From Bugula neritina (lineage: Eukaryota > Bryozoa > Gymnolaemata > Cheilostomatida > Bugulidae): a DNA stretch of 64,000 nt. Position numbers and translations under genes: made by a program. The notes beneath the pieces are model-generated. The model had not been told where the DNA came from, searched no databases, and was given only the letters and a program-made list of their open reading frames with translations. Of this stretch, positions 34,334 through 47,791 are shown in pieces (position 1 is the first letter of the stretch; each line of letters opens with the position of its first letter). The stretch spans positions 32,170,004-32,234,003 of the forward strand of contig OZ037765.1 in NCBI GenBank assembly GCA_964035545.1, given 5' to 3'.

Positions 34334-37300
34334 TCAGTCCATGCCAAGTTTATGGCGCAGAACCTGGACACTTGTGTGAATCTTTAATGCTGCTCCAAGT
34401 TTTAGCTTTAGCATGTGAATAATATCTGCCCTTTGCAACATCAGGAAGGCCATACCATCAATATCCTGTACAAATGTAACCAGTAACCTGATTGGCTCAA
34501 AATCTGAGAACACATGATATATACAAGTATTTAAGTAAACACCAACATATATTGAGAAAACTGAATTGTCACGGAGTTAGCTTCTATACTCGCGTATAAT
34601 ATTTGAGACTGCTTTTCTTACCTCTTCTGCAAAGATCTCCAGCTGTGAGCTGTTGAGTCGCTGGACAGTCTGAGCTACAAACTTGGTCACCTGTTCACTG
34701 GACCACTGAGGAACTTCCTTCGGGTTTACGTCCGACACAGCCGGGACTAAATATTCTAGAAGATTCATGTTGGGTAGACCTTCTCTCCTTACTTTACTCG
34801 GTGAGGGGAACACTGAGTCATACACGGCATCCTGTATTTTCATATTACCCTCGGCTACAAACACACAGTTTATTCTCATAGAATACAATCACTTTAAATG
34901 CGTAGTCTACACTTTAAATACTAACGCCAGTTGTATATTTTATAGAAAACTATGCATAATTTGCCAATACTTGTTGCAAATAAAATAATGCATAAACAGT
35001 GTACAGGCGATATAATTTATAACCCAAAACCATTCATGAAATCAAGATTTAGGAAATTATTGAACATAGATCCAATAAGCTACACATGATAAGACAAGTC
35101 CAAAATTATTGGCACCAGTATTTACAATTGCCAAGTTTTGTTGAGCATTTAATTAAACTAAATCATCAAATTTCTGTTTTTCTAACATGAATCAAATTGG
35201 TATGAAAAATATATGTTTATAGCAATGAACTCACTAGCTAAATAAGTGTATAATGTCTGATTTGAATAATCAACAACGATGCTCTTTGCATTCTAGAGCC
35301 CCGAGGTTAGAAGTCGCTGCCTTAGTAAGTAATGCTGACTATTAGATAACCACTGACCTGCTGAGTCAGCCTGCACTGTGTTGGTGACTGTAGACTTGGT
35401 AGCAGAACTGGACAAGCGAGTGGGCGGGGTTACAATGGGCGGAGTTTCAAGGGGCACGCTAGGTGTAGAGGATTGTCTCCCAGAGCTATGGGAAGTATCT
35501 GACTGGGAAGTTTGTATCGTGTCACATGTCAACGTCTGCGGAGAGCTAATACTTGCCACGGGCCCTGGTGTAGAAGTTTCCATATTAACACTAGCTACTG
35601 TTGTTACTGTAGGGTTGTTTACTTTAGGAGCAATTTTGCTGACTCTCTGGTTTACTGGTTTGCTGCCGCTATTGACCCTGGAGACGCCGATGGTTCTCAT
35701 AAAACTAGTTTTGGCCAATATTTGCTGTTTGTTTACATCGAGGTAGCGCATAAGTTTGTCTTGGTTAGATGTAGCCAGTGGACAGCCAGATACTGAGCTG
35801 TGGGTCGGGTAGCGACCGGTCACGTGACCACTTCCGTCACATCCAGCTGTGGAGCACCGACTAAACCAGAATAATTCACAATAAGTTTAACATCTGCAAT
35901 GCATATTATGATAAATAAATGAGCAGCCAGTTAGCAGACCATCAGTAGAAATTACACCTGCTAAAGCTAGTCATCATCTGCAATAAAAGTAAAAACATGC
36001 CAGCACAGACACTTGCCAATGTCAGTCATCTTTAATATGACAAGTGTCAAAACATAAATTAGTAACAAGCTGGGAGTCATACTATGACCTGTCACAATAT
36101 GACATGTGTCAATATATAAAACTGTGAGTCATGCTGTGGCCTGCCATCAAAGTGTGACTCATACTAGTAGAGACTGTCACATGAGGCAAAGTGAAACAAG
36201 GTGGGAGTCATACCTGGTGTCAGATGCTACAGCAGGTGGAGTGGCATCTTGCGAAGTTACATAGACACCCAGGAAACTGCTGGCCAGTCTTTCAGGCACA
36301 ATGATGTCTTTAGACATATTCATATCGGAATAAGGGCAGCCCACCAGACTAAAAGAAAAGGTTTGCTGAGTTTAACACTCAAATAAATAAATAAATAAAG
36401 TGTTACTAAAATGTTTCTATATTCTTAAAAATAGATTATCACTTTACTGGTGAAAAATTACGATATAAGATTTCGGAATCACAGAATCAGGAAATTATAC
36501 AATAGCTTTTCTAAAATATACCTTTGGTGAGACGAGTATTGAGCACCTTTAACATGGCCGTATCCATAGCACCCAGACGTTGGACAATTACCAGAATAGT
36601 TAGCAATGTGTAGCGGGGTTAAAGGCTGTTGTAGCGGGTGTCCTGTTTTGCTGCACCAACCAATAGGGTGTAAGTCGGGGCAATCTGCATCCTCCCAGTA
36701 ATCATACTTGTTGTCCCACCCACAAAAGTGAATCAATAGCCTGTTTTCCTTCACTTCTAGAACCTCAGCTACACGCACCAATAATGAGTTTCTCTTATCG
36801 ACCGCTTCCAACACCATACCGACTTGAAAGTCCAAGAGTAGAGGCTAAAATAATCACAATAAAAGTACAAGACTGTATATAATGGGGAGATGTGTTTCTA
36901 CTGAAGGGTGGTAACTTACAGTCTGAAAAGCTTCTCTTGGAGCTGGTCTGGAGTTAGTCTCTTGAGTATAACTGTCCCAGGTAAATGTGTCGGGATTTGG
37001 ATATCCGTTGGGAGCCGACAGGATTCTAGCATTTTCTTGGCACCAGCCGACGGGGTGAATATATAAGGAGTTGTAGTAACACCAGTAGTCGTACGCATCT
37101 TCCCATCCGTCAAAGTGTACCAATATTCTATCACCATATACATCCGATACTGTGGCTACACACACTAGACTCTGGTTCTTAACATCTACAGCCTCCAACT
37201 TATCTCCAACTTGAAACTGAGGGCTTTTAGCTTTAAACTGTCAAACCAAAATATTATAAAACTTTATTCATATAGATTATAAAATATAACTCTTTGTAAC

Positions 37301-40300
37301 TCAAGTGCTAGCTAAGAACATGTGCATACATCTGAAGCTTTTTTCAAACAGATTCACCCACGACGAATCAACCACAGTCAGCCATTATATTCTAAAAAAG
37401 CTCCGATAATATCTATTTTATGGAAGTGAATGTCTGCAATCTATTTTTAGCTACTAATATATATCTAGAAAAAAAGTAGAAGAGAAGTGAAATACAATCA
37501 CCTCATCAGTGCACACTACAAAGAGCTTCTTTGGAATAGGTTTTGATCTCGTCAACTGAAAATACTTTTCCCATGTGAATGACTCTTGGTGCACACCTGA
37601 AATAAAAGTCTACAACTTAATTTACGAAAGTGCAATATATGTTTCGCAGCAGAAGTTTAGTGTGAATATCACGCTTGGTCTAAAGCTAGACTTAGAAAAA
37701 AGAATGTTCTGAAAACGTGAGCGTATAAATCGTCGTGTCAAAGACCACGTAAACTAAAGCAACAGCTGTCTAACTAAAGCTCAACTGTATTAGCACAGCA
37801 AGAAATAATTTCAATATTTTCACTATCTCTAAATAACTGGAAAATTTTAATCAGAACACACATATTGCACAACCATAAAGTTACTCGGAGAGAAGATAAC
37901 TCTATATATACACCGTCAGTTCAAAGTTGTGCTCGTTTTCATTTGTCTGGTCTCGAGTAATCAACTATATTGTAGCTAAATGCAACTCGCTATAGCGCTA
38001 AACTAGTTTTATTTAGCAAATACATTTTTTTGCTTTTTCTGCCAACATGCAAACAAAACTTTTTTGGTCAAATTTCAAGAAGCATTCGTATTAAGTTTTC
38101 AGTTCTGCAGAAAGTTCCTGACCTTTAGGAGGTTGAAGAGTTTTCCCATTCTCCTCGCACCAGCCGCACGGGAATATCTGATCTGAATAAGCATTAGTCC
38201 AGAAGTCGTAACACTCCAAGTATCCGTCAAAGTGGAGTCTAATCCTGTGACCTCTGACCTCTTTAACAGTTGTCACGCAGAAGGCGGTTGGATGGAGAGG
38301 GTCGATGGCTTCTAACTTCATACCAACAGTGAAGAGGTTAGAGAAGGAGGGTTCGGGCTGTGAGGAGACAGAGTATTATACGTTATGTCAGAGTTTACCA
38401 AATATTTACACAAAGACTGAGCCAGACATTTTCTGTGTAAATTTGGAGGCCCAGACTAAGAAAATTGAGCAAGAATTGAAGATTTCAAAAATTTAAAAGA
38501 CAAAAGTTTTACTTTCTGGTAACTTTCACAAATAACATCTAGCTAATAGTTGAAATTCTAACTTCTCTGATAAATAGATGCTCCGGGGCAGCTCGCAATC
38601 CCTCCTCAGAAAGAAACTTTTCATAGACAAAAACTTCTGACTTTTGATTCATGTGCAGAAGAGCTGAAATAGTATAAATTACTGAAAACTGCTAGACAAA
38701 GACAATAAGCAGTTGTATAAGCATATAAAAGGATTATTGGACAAAGTTAACCAATCACCACCTTGCAAACATATATGTCTATCATATTCTAAAGTAACAC
38801 TGACATTAGGAGTTGTAAACAAGAAGATAACTCCTAAGAGCTAATGTATTCACAATACTGAGCATATATTGGTTTGTCGTTCAAGTACTACCCCTAAAAA
38901 AATTTACAAAATGTGTGCCTGAGTACAGAAATTTAGTTTAAACTGAAAAATATATCAATTAACCTCTTTTTATAGTTAAGAATATATTAAAAATTTACAG
39001 ATCTCCTATAGCCGTATTTTCAAAGTTGCAAATGACATATTTGCCACACCTGGTGGTAAACTAGTGAAAAATTAAATTAAATTATAAGCATATTCATCAC
39101 AGTGTTTGCTAAAAAAACTATTAGCTTTTTAAATGCAGAATTCACCAGCGAGACGCCAGTTGATGATTTACGATACGACTGCACAACAACTATTGCGTCA
39201 CTCCTCGAGTCGAGAGCACAACTCCAAGTTACTTACGTTTCTTCCCTCTTCTCCCATCAAAACAGTCCATAGTGAAATTCTCCTCATAGGCACTGAGATA
39301 TGAAGCTCTTTTCTTCTTTCTCTTTCCCGGGGCTCTGTGAGAAGTTGTCTGCCCATTGACTGATTTACTTGTAGGTTTGGACTTTGTAGCTGGTACAGCA
39401 TCTCCAAATTCTGATGAACTGTTAGAGGGAGTGCACACCATACCACTATCAAATTATTAATTGTAACACATTACCTCAACTAAAGCTGTAATAATATCTA
39501 TCAAGTAAGCTAATGAAATTCAACAGAGTGACAAAAATATTATTTTATAAGACAACATTCACTTGGTTAATAGCCTGTGCTTTAAAACTAATATGCATGG
39601 AATAACACCATCTTACAGTGAATGTATTGTTTAGTATTACAGCTGCAGCTTACAGGAATTTAAACACCACCTTATACTATAGACATGGGTTATTATATAC
39701 TAGATACTACAATAAAGAAGCTGAAAAGTTGGGCTAGCCAGAGTACACTCAGCTTTGTAAGGGGTGGGTGGAGGTACGTACCCGTGTTGATCAGCACAAG
39801 ACTGAGAACAATATCTATCAGGTAGTATAAACTCAATGGACCTGTCTTTCTTCCCACAGACTAAGCAGGTGGACAGCTGAATCTCTTCATTTGTTGAATC
39901 TGTTTGAAGATTATTTGAATTAATAAGGAATATCATTCAGGAAGATGTGTGGTTAGTATATGACACATGTACTGTAGTTAATACATGACATATGTGGCTA
40001 TAATATAATTATATAACTATTATTAAACATAAAGTGTGAATATATGCATATAATGTTGCATGTAGTAAACACTGGCTATAATATATTGTAGCATAATATA
40101 CATACACTGAATATAATATATTGTAGCATAATATACATACACTGACTATAATATATTGTAGCATAATATACATATACTGGCTATAATATATTATAGCATA
40201 ATATACATATACTGGCTATAATATATTGTAACATAATATACATACACTGACTATAATATATTGTAGCATAATATACATACACTGAATATAATATATTATA

Positions 40301-43300
40301 GCATAATATACATACACTGACTATAATATATTGTAGCATAATATACATATACTGACTATAATATATTGTAACATAATATACATATACTGAATATAATATA
40401 TTGTAGCATAATATACATATACTGACTATAATATATTATAGCATAATATACATATACTGGCTATAATATATTATAGCATAATATACATACACTGACTATA
40501 ATATATTGTAACATAATATACATACACTGACTATAATATATTGTAACATAATATACATATACTGGCTATAATATATTATAGCATAATATACATACACTGA
40601 CTATAATATATTGTAACATAATATACATATACTGACTATAATATATTGTAGCATAATATACATATACTGGCTATAATATATTATAGCATAATATACATAC
40701 ACTGAATATAATATATTGTAACATAATATACATATACTGACTATAATATATTGTAGCATAATATACATATACTGGCTATAATATATTATAGCATAATATA
40801 CATACACTGAATATAATATATTGTAACATAATATACATACACTGACTATAATATATTGTAACATAATATACATATACTGGCTATAATATATTGTAGCATA
40901 ATATACATATACTGGCTATAATATATTGTAACATAATATACATATACTGGCTATAATATATTATAGCATAATATACATACACTGACTATAATATATTGTA
41001 ACATAATATACATACACTGACTATAATATATTGTAACATAATATACATACACTGACTATAATATATTGTAACATAATATACATATACTGGCTATAATATA
41101 TTATAGCATAATATACATACACTGAATATAATATATTATAGCATAATATACATACACTGAATATAATATATTGTAACATAATATACATACACTGAATATA
41201 ATATATTATAGCATAATATACATACACTGACTATAATATATTGTAACATAATATACATACACTGAATATAATATATTGTAACATAATATACATATACTGG
41301 CTATAATATATTGTAACATAATATACATATACTGACTATAATATATTGTAGCATAATATACATACACTGAATATAATATATTGTAGCATAATATACATAC
41401 ACTGACTATAATATATTGTAACATAATATACATACACTGACTATAATATATTGTAACATAATATACATATACTGGCTATAATATATTGTAACATAATATA
41501 CATATACTGGCTATAATATATTATAGCATAATATACATACACTGACTATAATATATTGTAGCATAATATACATACACTGACTATAATATATTGTAACATA
41601 ATATACATACACTGACTATAATATATTGTAACATAATATACATACACTGACTATAATATATTGTAACATAATATACATATACTGACTATAATATATTGTA
41701 ACATAATATACATATACTGGCTATAATATATTGTAACATAATATACATACACTGACTATAATATATTGTAACATAATATACATACACTGACTATAATATA
41801 TTGTAGCATAATATACATACACTGACTATAATATATTGTAACATAATATACATACACTGACTATAATATATTGTAACATAATATACATATACTGGCTATA
41901 ATATATTGTAACATAATATACATATACTGGCTATAATATATTATAGCATAATATACATACACTGACTATAATATATTATAGCATAATATACATACACTGA
42001 CTATAATATATTGTAACATAATATACATACACTGACTATAATATATTGTAACATAATATACATACACTGACTATAATATATTGTAACATAATATACATAT
42101 ACTGGCTATAATATATTATAGCATAATATACATACACTGAATATAATATATTATAGCATAATATACATACACTGAATATAATATATTGTAACATAATATA
42201 CATACACTGAATATAATATATTATAGCATAATATACATACACTGACTATAATATATTGTAACATAATATACATACACTGAATATAATATATTGTAACATA
42301 ATATACATATACTGGCTATAATATATTGTAACATAATATACATATACTGACTATAATATATTGTAGCATAATATACATACACTGAATATAATATATTGTA
42401 GCATAATATACATACACTGACTATAATATATTGTAGCATAATATACATACACTGACTATAATATATTGTAACATAATATACATACACTGACTATAATATA
42501 TTGTAACATAATATACATATACTGACTATAATATATTGTAACATAATATACATACACTGACTATAATATATTGTAACATAATATACATATACTGGCTATA
42601 ATATATTGTAACATAATATACATATACTGGCTATAATATATTATAGCATAATATACATACACTGACTATAATATATTGTAACATAATATACATACACTGA
42701 CTATAATATATTGTAACATAATATACATACACTGACTATAATATATTGTAGCATAATATACATACACTGACTATAATATATTGTAACATAATATACATAC
42801 ACTGACTATAATATATTGTAACATAATATACATACACTGACTATAATATATTGTAACATAATATACATACACTGACTATAATATATTGTAACATAATATA
42901 CATATACTGGCTATAATATATTATAGCATAATATACATACACTGACTATAATATATTGTAACATAATATACATACACTGACTATAATATATTGTAACATA
43001 ATATACATATACTGGCTATAATATATTGTAACATAATATACATACACTGGCTATAATATATTGTAACATAATATACATATACTGGCTATAATATATTATA
43101 GCATAATATACATACACTGACTATAATATATTGTAACATAATATACATATACTGGCTATAATATATTGTAGCATAATATACATACACTGACTATAATATA
43201 TTGTAACATAATATACATACACTGAATATAATATATTGTAGCATAATATACATACACTGACTATAATATATTATAGCATAATATACATACACTGACTATA

Positions 43301-46300
43301 ATATATTGTAGCATAATATACATACACTGACTATAATATATTGTAACATAATATACATACACTGACTATAATATATTGTAACATAATATACATACACTGA
43401 ATATAATATATTGTAGCATAATATACATACACTGACTATAATATATTATAGCATAATATACATACACTGACTATAATATATTGTAGCATAATATACATAC
43501 ACTGACTATAATATATTGTAACATAATATACATACACTGACTATAATATATTGTAACATAATATACATATACTGGCTATAATATATTATAGCATAATATA
43601 CATACACTGACTATAATATATTGTAACATAATATACATACACTGGCTATAATATATTGTAGCATAATATACATACACTGGCTATAATATATTGTAGCATA
43701 ATATACATACACTGACATGCATACATAGCATATGTGTGATTATTACCTGCGGCAGCATTCTGGAGTGAGTGAGATGTACCTGGAGCGGAGACAAGGGAGT
43801 CAGCAGTACCCGCAGCTGCCTAGACATTTAGAACGGGTATAAATTGAATGACACCACACCAACCCTTTAACTAAATTCTATAATTGTCAAGTTACATTGC
43901 ATGTTTATTTTTATTACGTAACTGCTGAACTATATTACATAACTGTTGAACAATATTACATAACTGTTTATTTGTATGACATAATTGTTGAATTTATATT
44001 ACAAAACCATTGAAATATATATTCCATATTCTTCAATTATATTACATAACTGTTGAATTGTATTACATAACTATTGAAATATATTGCAACTTGTGTACTA
44101 TAAACTAGAAAGTGTTTATATAAATAGTGTGCATGTGTAGAGAGGGTTTGCTATAGATAAAGAGAGATACAGTAAGATTCCTCAGAGAGAATATTTTCAG
44201 CCAATAGAATACCTGGCCATTGCCTACACTTGAGGAAGCAAGAAGTTGATCTTTTCTTCCACTCCTTTTAAGGTTCTTCCCTTTCTTCATATTCTATGAG
44301 AGATGTCAGATGGAAATATAAGGAGCATATTATTATGAGGACAGCAAATTAGTGAAACTTCAGATATTTAAACATGTATGGGATAAATATTAGACTAACT
44401 GACAGAAAATTGTAGGATGACTAAAATTGCACCAGCTTAATTAATTAATTAATACGACCAACAATTTCGAGTAAACACACATTGGAGTATTTGGGAACAC
44501 AAAAGACTGCTAAAGTTAGTCTTGTATGTTTGCTGCATGTAGTAATTAAGATAGGTTGCCTGCAGCAACCTGGAATATGGAGAAAATAGGGGGGGGGCAC
44601 CACAACCCCCCTTACTTTCAATATGTAGCCTACTAGAATGTATCAGTAGGCTAAATATAACAAATTCTAGAAAATATAGTTACTTCCACCAAAAAGAAAA
44701 AATAATAACAGTACTTCAGAGTAGGAACACCTGGTTGTAAAACAAGAAATCTACAACCAGATCTTCTGATAAACTAGAGAAGATTTTTAAACTTTTGAAA
44801 TTTCTCATAGCTTCAAAATTAAAGAGCATTGAAAACAATGACTTTATGAAACCATGACTACAATTTGTAATTTTAATGCTATTGATTTACCATCTATTGT
44901 CATTTTCATTGATTGGCAAGCAGCTTATAATAACAGTTTTTTCACTTTGATAAAATAATGTTAAGTTTAATCGGTCCATCTAGAATATTGATTTATATTT
45001 TACCCTCAAGGCTAGATTAGGAAATAAATTGGTTTGGTAAGGATTTAAAAAAACTAAACGACAGTTCAACGTTACTTTTTCTTTAAAAACCAAGTATTTA
45101 GTGCAAAAACAGAGAAAATCTTTATACATTTTAAGAAACCACAATTATTATTGATTTATTAATAGCTGCACATAATTTGAGTGAAACTTATTAGTTAAGG
45201 CTTATGAAGTCTTTGCTAATTCAAACAAATTTACATCCTCTTATCTAATGGGCTCTTATAATTCAGAGGTAGAAACTTGATTCAGCAGATTGTAGATTGA
45301 ATTACTCAAACTGACGTAAAACTAACACAAATAAATACTGCAACAGGGGTTTATAACTAAAAGTTAGGACCTTCACAGTTCTAAAAGTATAAATCACACA
45401 CTTGTGCATAAAGTTTTTTTTTGTAGTATTTCACATTAGTTCAATATCAAAAATCATGTGAATGGAAAAACATATTTGTATCAGTATTACTTATCCCTCT
45501 AAACATTTACTAGATACAACTACCAACACATTGCAAATGGAGTCGTTTACAAACTAATCGAAAAACTAAAGTGATAACTCACTTTGATGCTGCATAAAAC
45601 AGTTAAAGGAGAAAAAAAGTAATAACCAAGCATCAAAAATAAAAATATGTATAATTTTAAAAAACAATATTTTTCAACATTTCTAACCCTATAATGATTT
45701 AGAATCAATTAGACCCGAGCAATTATAAGTTTTACAACCATCAGCATTCAAATAGAAGACTGTGCTAAAAAGCAATAACATGCAAATATCTGAAGGGAAT
45801 TTTAATCATTCTTATTTAAAATCCCAAGTGATAGTAAGCATAACTAATGACAGCCTGCAAAAAAATATTGCAAAAAATTTTCATATGAAGGAGTACAAGT
45901 TAATTTCTAGCAGAAATAATTTAGTCTTGATGTAAAGATTAGAAGAACTTCGGGACAGAAAATAGTGGTGGTAATATTTAGACAAAATTTTAAAGAAATT
46001 ATATAATTTATAGTTGTATAGAAAATTTATTTGGGGCTAAAAACTAAAGTTTAGTTGAGTTTTTAACTGCTAGTTTTGTGATTAAACAACCGTGTTTTGT
46101 TAGAAATTAATTTTGTTACAACTTGCATGTCGAACAAGAAGTTGGAGTTTTTTATAAAACTGTGACTTATGTATTTTTACAACGGAATTGAACTTGAAAA
46201 ACTACAAAACAATATTACTGTTTGTAAACATAAGCTTTCAAATTAGACGTTTTCATATAATAAAAAGTTAAAGGAATTATATTTACTAATCACTATTAAT

Positions 46301-47738
46301 TGCTATTTGAAATACTGTTTGGTAGTAATACTCTATTTTTATTTGAATTGTTTTATCAACTAAAAAAATTCGTTCAACTGTAGAATAAAATTTTCTGTCC
46401 TTTTTGTAAAAAGAGATACCATAAAGACAGCAATTGTAGCTAAAATTTTCGAACGAAGACTATTTTGGTATCATTCAACAAGTTTGTGTCATTACTACTA
46501 CAACTAATGTAGATAGCGTGTGACAGTGTAGAAATTGTAAAATGAGCACAATGACTAGCAGCATTTCTATATAGATGATTTTGTCTTGGACCCCCAAGTG
46601 TAGAAAACAAGCTAACTGAACACAATAGAGTGATAGAAAAAATACATAAATTATAAATAGTTGAAACTTCAATTTGTAACTGCATTGTATAAAACTTAAT
46701 TTGGTGAGAACATTTTTGATTCAATCTATTTTCATACCCATTTACTTAACCTTCTGTGTTAAATGCAAACTGATTGCCACTTACATAATATTTTACAATT
46801 TCCAAGAACTGTCGAATGTTCTAGTGGTAGTTGCTAATAACTGCCTGTAAATATACTTATAGGTAAAAACGACCCACTACTTAACTAAACTCTTGTTAAT
46901 CTTATATTTTAGAAGATAATATGAAACTCAAATTTTAGAACTGGTTTACATGTAACTTCAGCAGCAACAATCTCAATCGTAATGACGAAGCCAACAAATT
47001 GACTTATATCAACATTTGCAACTTGAATTCTAATAATTATAATCAGGTGGTTTCTATGAGCTATAGTGAATAATGATAATCACGCGGTAGAGAAAATTGG
47101 AGATAAAGTCATAAACGATATTCTCACAGTTGCTTATACTTCTAGCTATTGCTTTCTTCAAATTTAGTAACATTCTAAGGCCTATTCAAGTATTCACTTC
47201 TTGGCTAAGTCTTTCACTGATACAGCTTTTGACTTTGAGTAATACTAATAAGTAATTAGTATTAGTATTACTATTACTCGATGAGTCTATTAGTATTACT
47301 ATTAGTATTAGTATTAGTATTAGTATTAGCATTACTGATTACTGATGACAACTTGAACTTACAGCAGAAACATCACTAAAGCTTAGTTGAAATTAGTTTA
47401 ACGTCGCACTAACCAAGTAAAACAAAAGTGTTTAGGCTTGTTATATTACTATAAAGTATAAGCAGACTTGGTTACAAATTCAATTTGTTTAAACTTTAAA
47501 GTTTTAACGGGCGAGAAAAAATTAAAATGCGGTGTGGGTGTTCACGAGTGATTCAAAACGTGTAGCAGCTTGAAAGTACAAATCATTAGTATAAAACGTT
47601 TTACAACTTTAAAAATATTTTCAATGTAAAGGACACAGAACTTGCATGTATATTATATTTTGTAATTGTGTATAGTGTATATGAAAATTAAGGGTACAGT
47701 GTTTTACTTACCAAGTAGCTAAATTGATTGGCGGCCAT
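34334..47738 (-). CDS. L3MBTL: L3MBTL-type chromatin reader: FCS finger, 3 MBT, 2 CCHHC fingers, SAM (860 aa, 14 exons)
   Basis: Predicted nuclear Polycomb-related repressor that reads mono/dimethyl-lysine histones. Exons: 47712-47738, 44213-44293, 43747-43819, 39782-39899, 39237-39445, 38563-38663, 38123-38357, 37502-37596, 36920-37237, 36522-36844, 36214-36348, 35358-35860, 34622-34854 and 34334-34465 (TGA). They total 2583 nt with consistent phases. Order: start [12 protein letters not shown] zinc finger (about 72-99, CLVCGKK...CSQSC); three MBT repeats (about 204-530) with [24 protein letters not shown] and [12 protein letters not shown], the second keeping the Phe-Trp-Tyr cage pattern; CCHHC fingers [12 protein letters not shown] and [12 protein letters not shown]; Ser/Thr-rich linker; SAM domain (about 787-860). 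This order fits L3MBTL1/3/4 and fly l(3)mbt rather than SFMBT. Exons 1-3 rest on phase and splice motifs. Intron 3 is almost entirely satellite. Confidence 0.9.
36060..36213. repeat. Decayed repeats downstream of an L3MBTL donor
   Basis: The minus-strand donor of exon 36214-36348 reads CAG/GTATGACTCCCACCTTG; related TATGACTCCCAGCTTG and CATGACTCAC copies recur at about 36067-36085 and 36125. This suggests an old tandem duplication at the donor. Confidence 0.55.
40071..43714. repeat. 35-bp satellite array, about 104 copies, in L3MBTL intron 3
   Basis: Unit core TATAATATATTGTARCATA followed by ATATACATAYACTGR; phase is kept over 3.64 kb (12 units per 420 bp). Copies differ at a few sites: GTA/ATA, acata/gcata, catac/catat, tgact/tggct/tgaat. 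Segments repeat at larger multiples: about 40951-41415 matches 41966-42430 (offset 1015 bp, 29 units), and 41401-41540 matches 41821-41960 (offset 420 bp, 12 units). The array begins 32 bp after the donor at 43746 and fills about 95 percent of the intron. ORFs across it are repeat artefacts. Confidence 0.97.
43820..47711. other. L3MBTL introns 1-2: AT-rich, no other gene
   Basis: Apart from the small exon at 44213-44293, these introns hold no recognised coding sequence. A cryptic ATTACATAACTGTTGAA repeat lies at 43910-44090, and GTATTA/ACTATT simple sequence at 47235-47340. Confidence 0.55.
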
Positions 47739-47780
47739 TTTCATAAAATATGACTATTGGTATAGCAAAGCGAAAGTGTG

Positions 47781-47789
47781 CGTCACGTG
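47781..47789. promoter_or_regulatory. E-box CGTCACGTGA upstream of the L3MBTL-like gene
   Basis: GTCACGTGA lies 43-51 bp upstream of the minus-strand start codon at 47738, in the most CG-containing stretch of this region. It is a canonical bHLH-Zip (USF/MITF/TFEB type) site; function is inferred from position. Confidence 0.35.
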
Positions 47790-47791
47790 AG

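Noticed and set aside
34081-34371. Minus-strand ORF with repeated SNQSQHW-type peptide
   Set aside because: It reads through the 30-bp repeats in the 3' UTR in a frame different from the SAM-domain exon, and the real stop is at 34334.
40601-42487. Series of minus-strand ORFs of 68-90 codons rich in Tyr/Ile/Cys
   Set aside because: They are translations of the 35-bp satellite, repeat every few units, and have no start context or splice logic.
40071-43714. Possible CRISPR array or virus-like repeat region
   Set aside because: The 35-bp units are directly tandem with no spacers and lie in the intron of an animal gene.
46440-46724. 94-codon minus-strand ORF in L3MBTL intron 1
   Set aside because: AT-rich composition, no motif, and not phase-linked to neighbouring exons.
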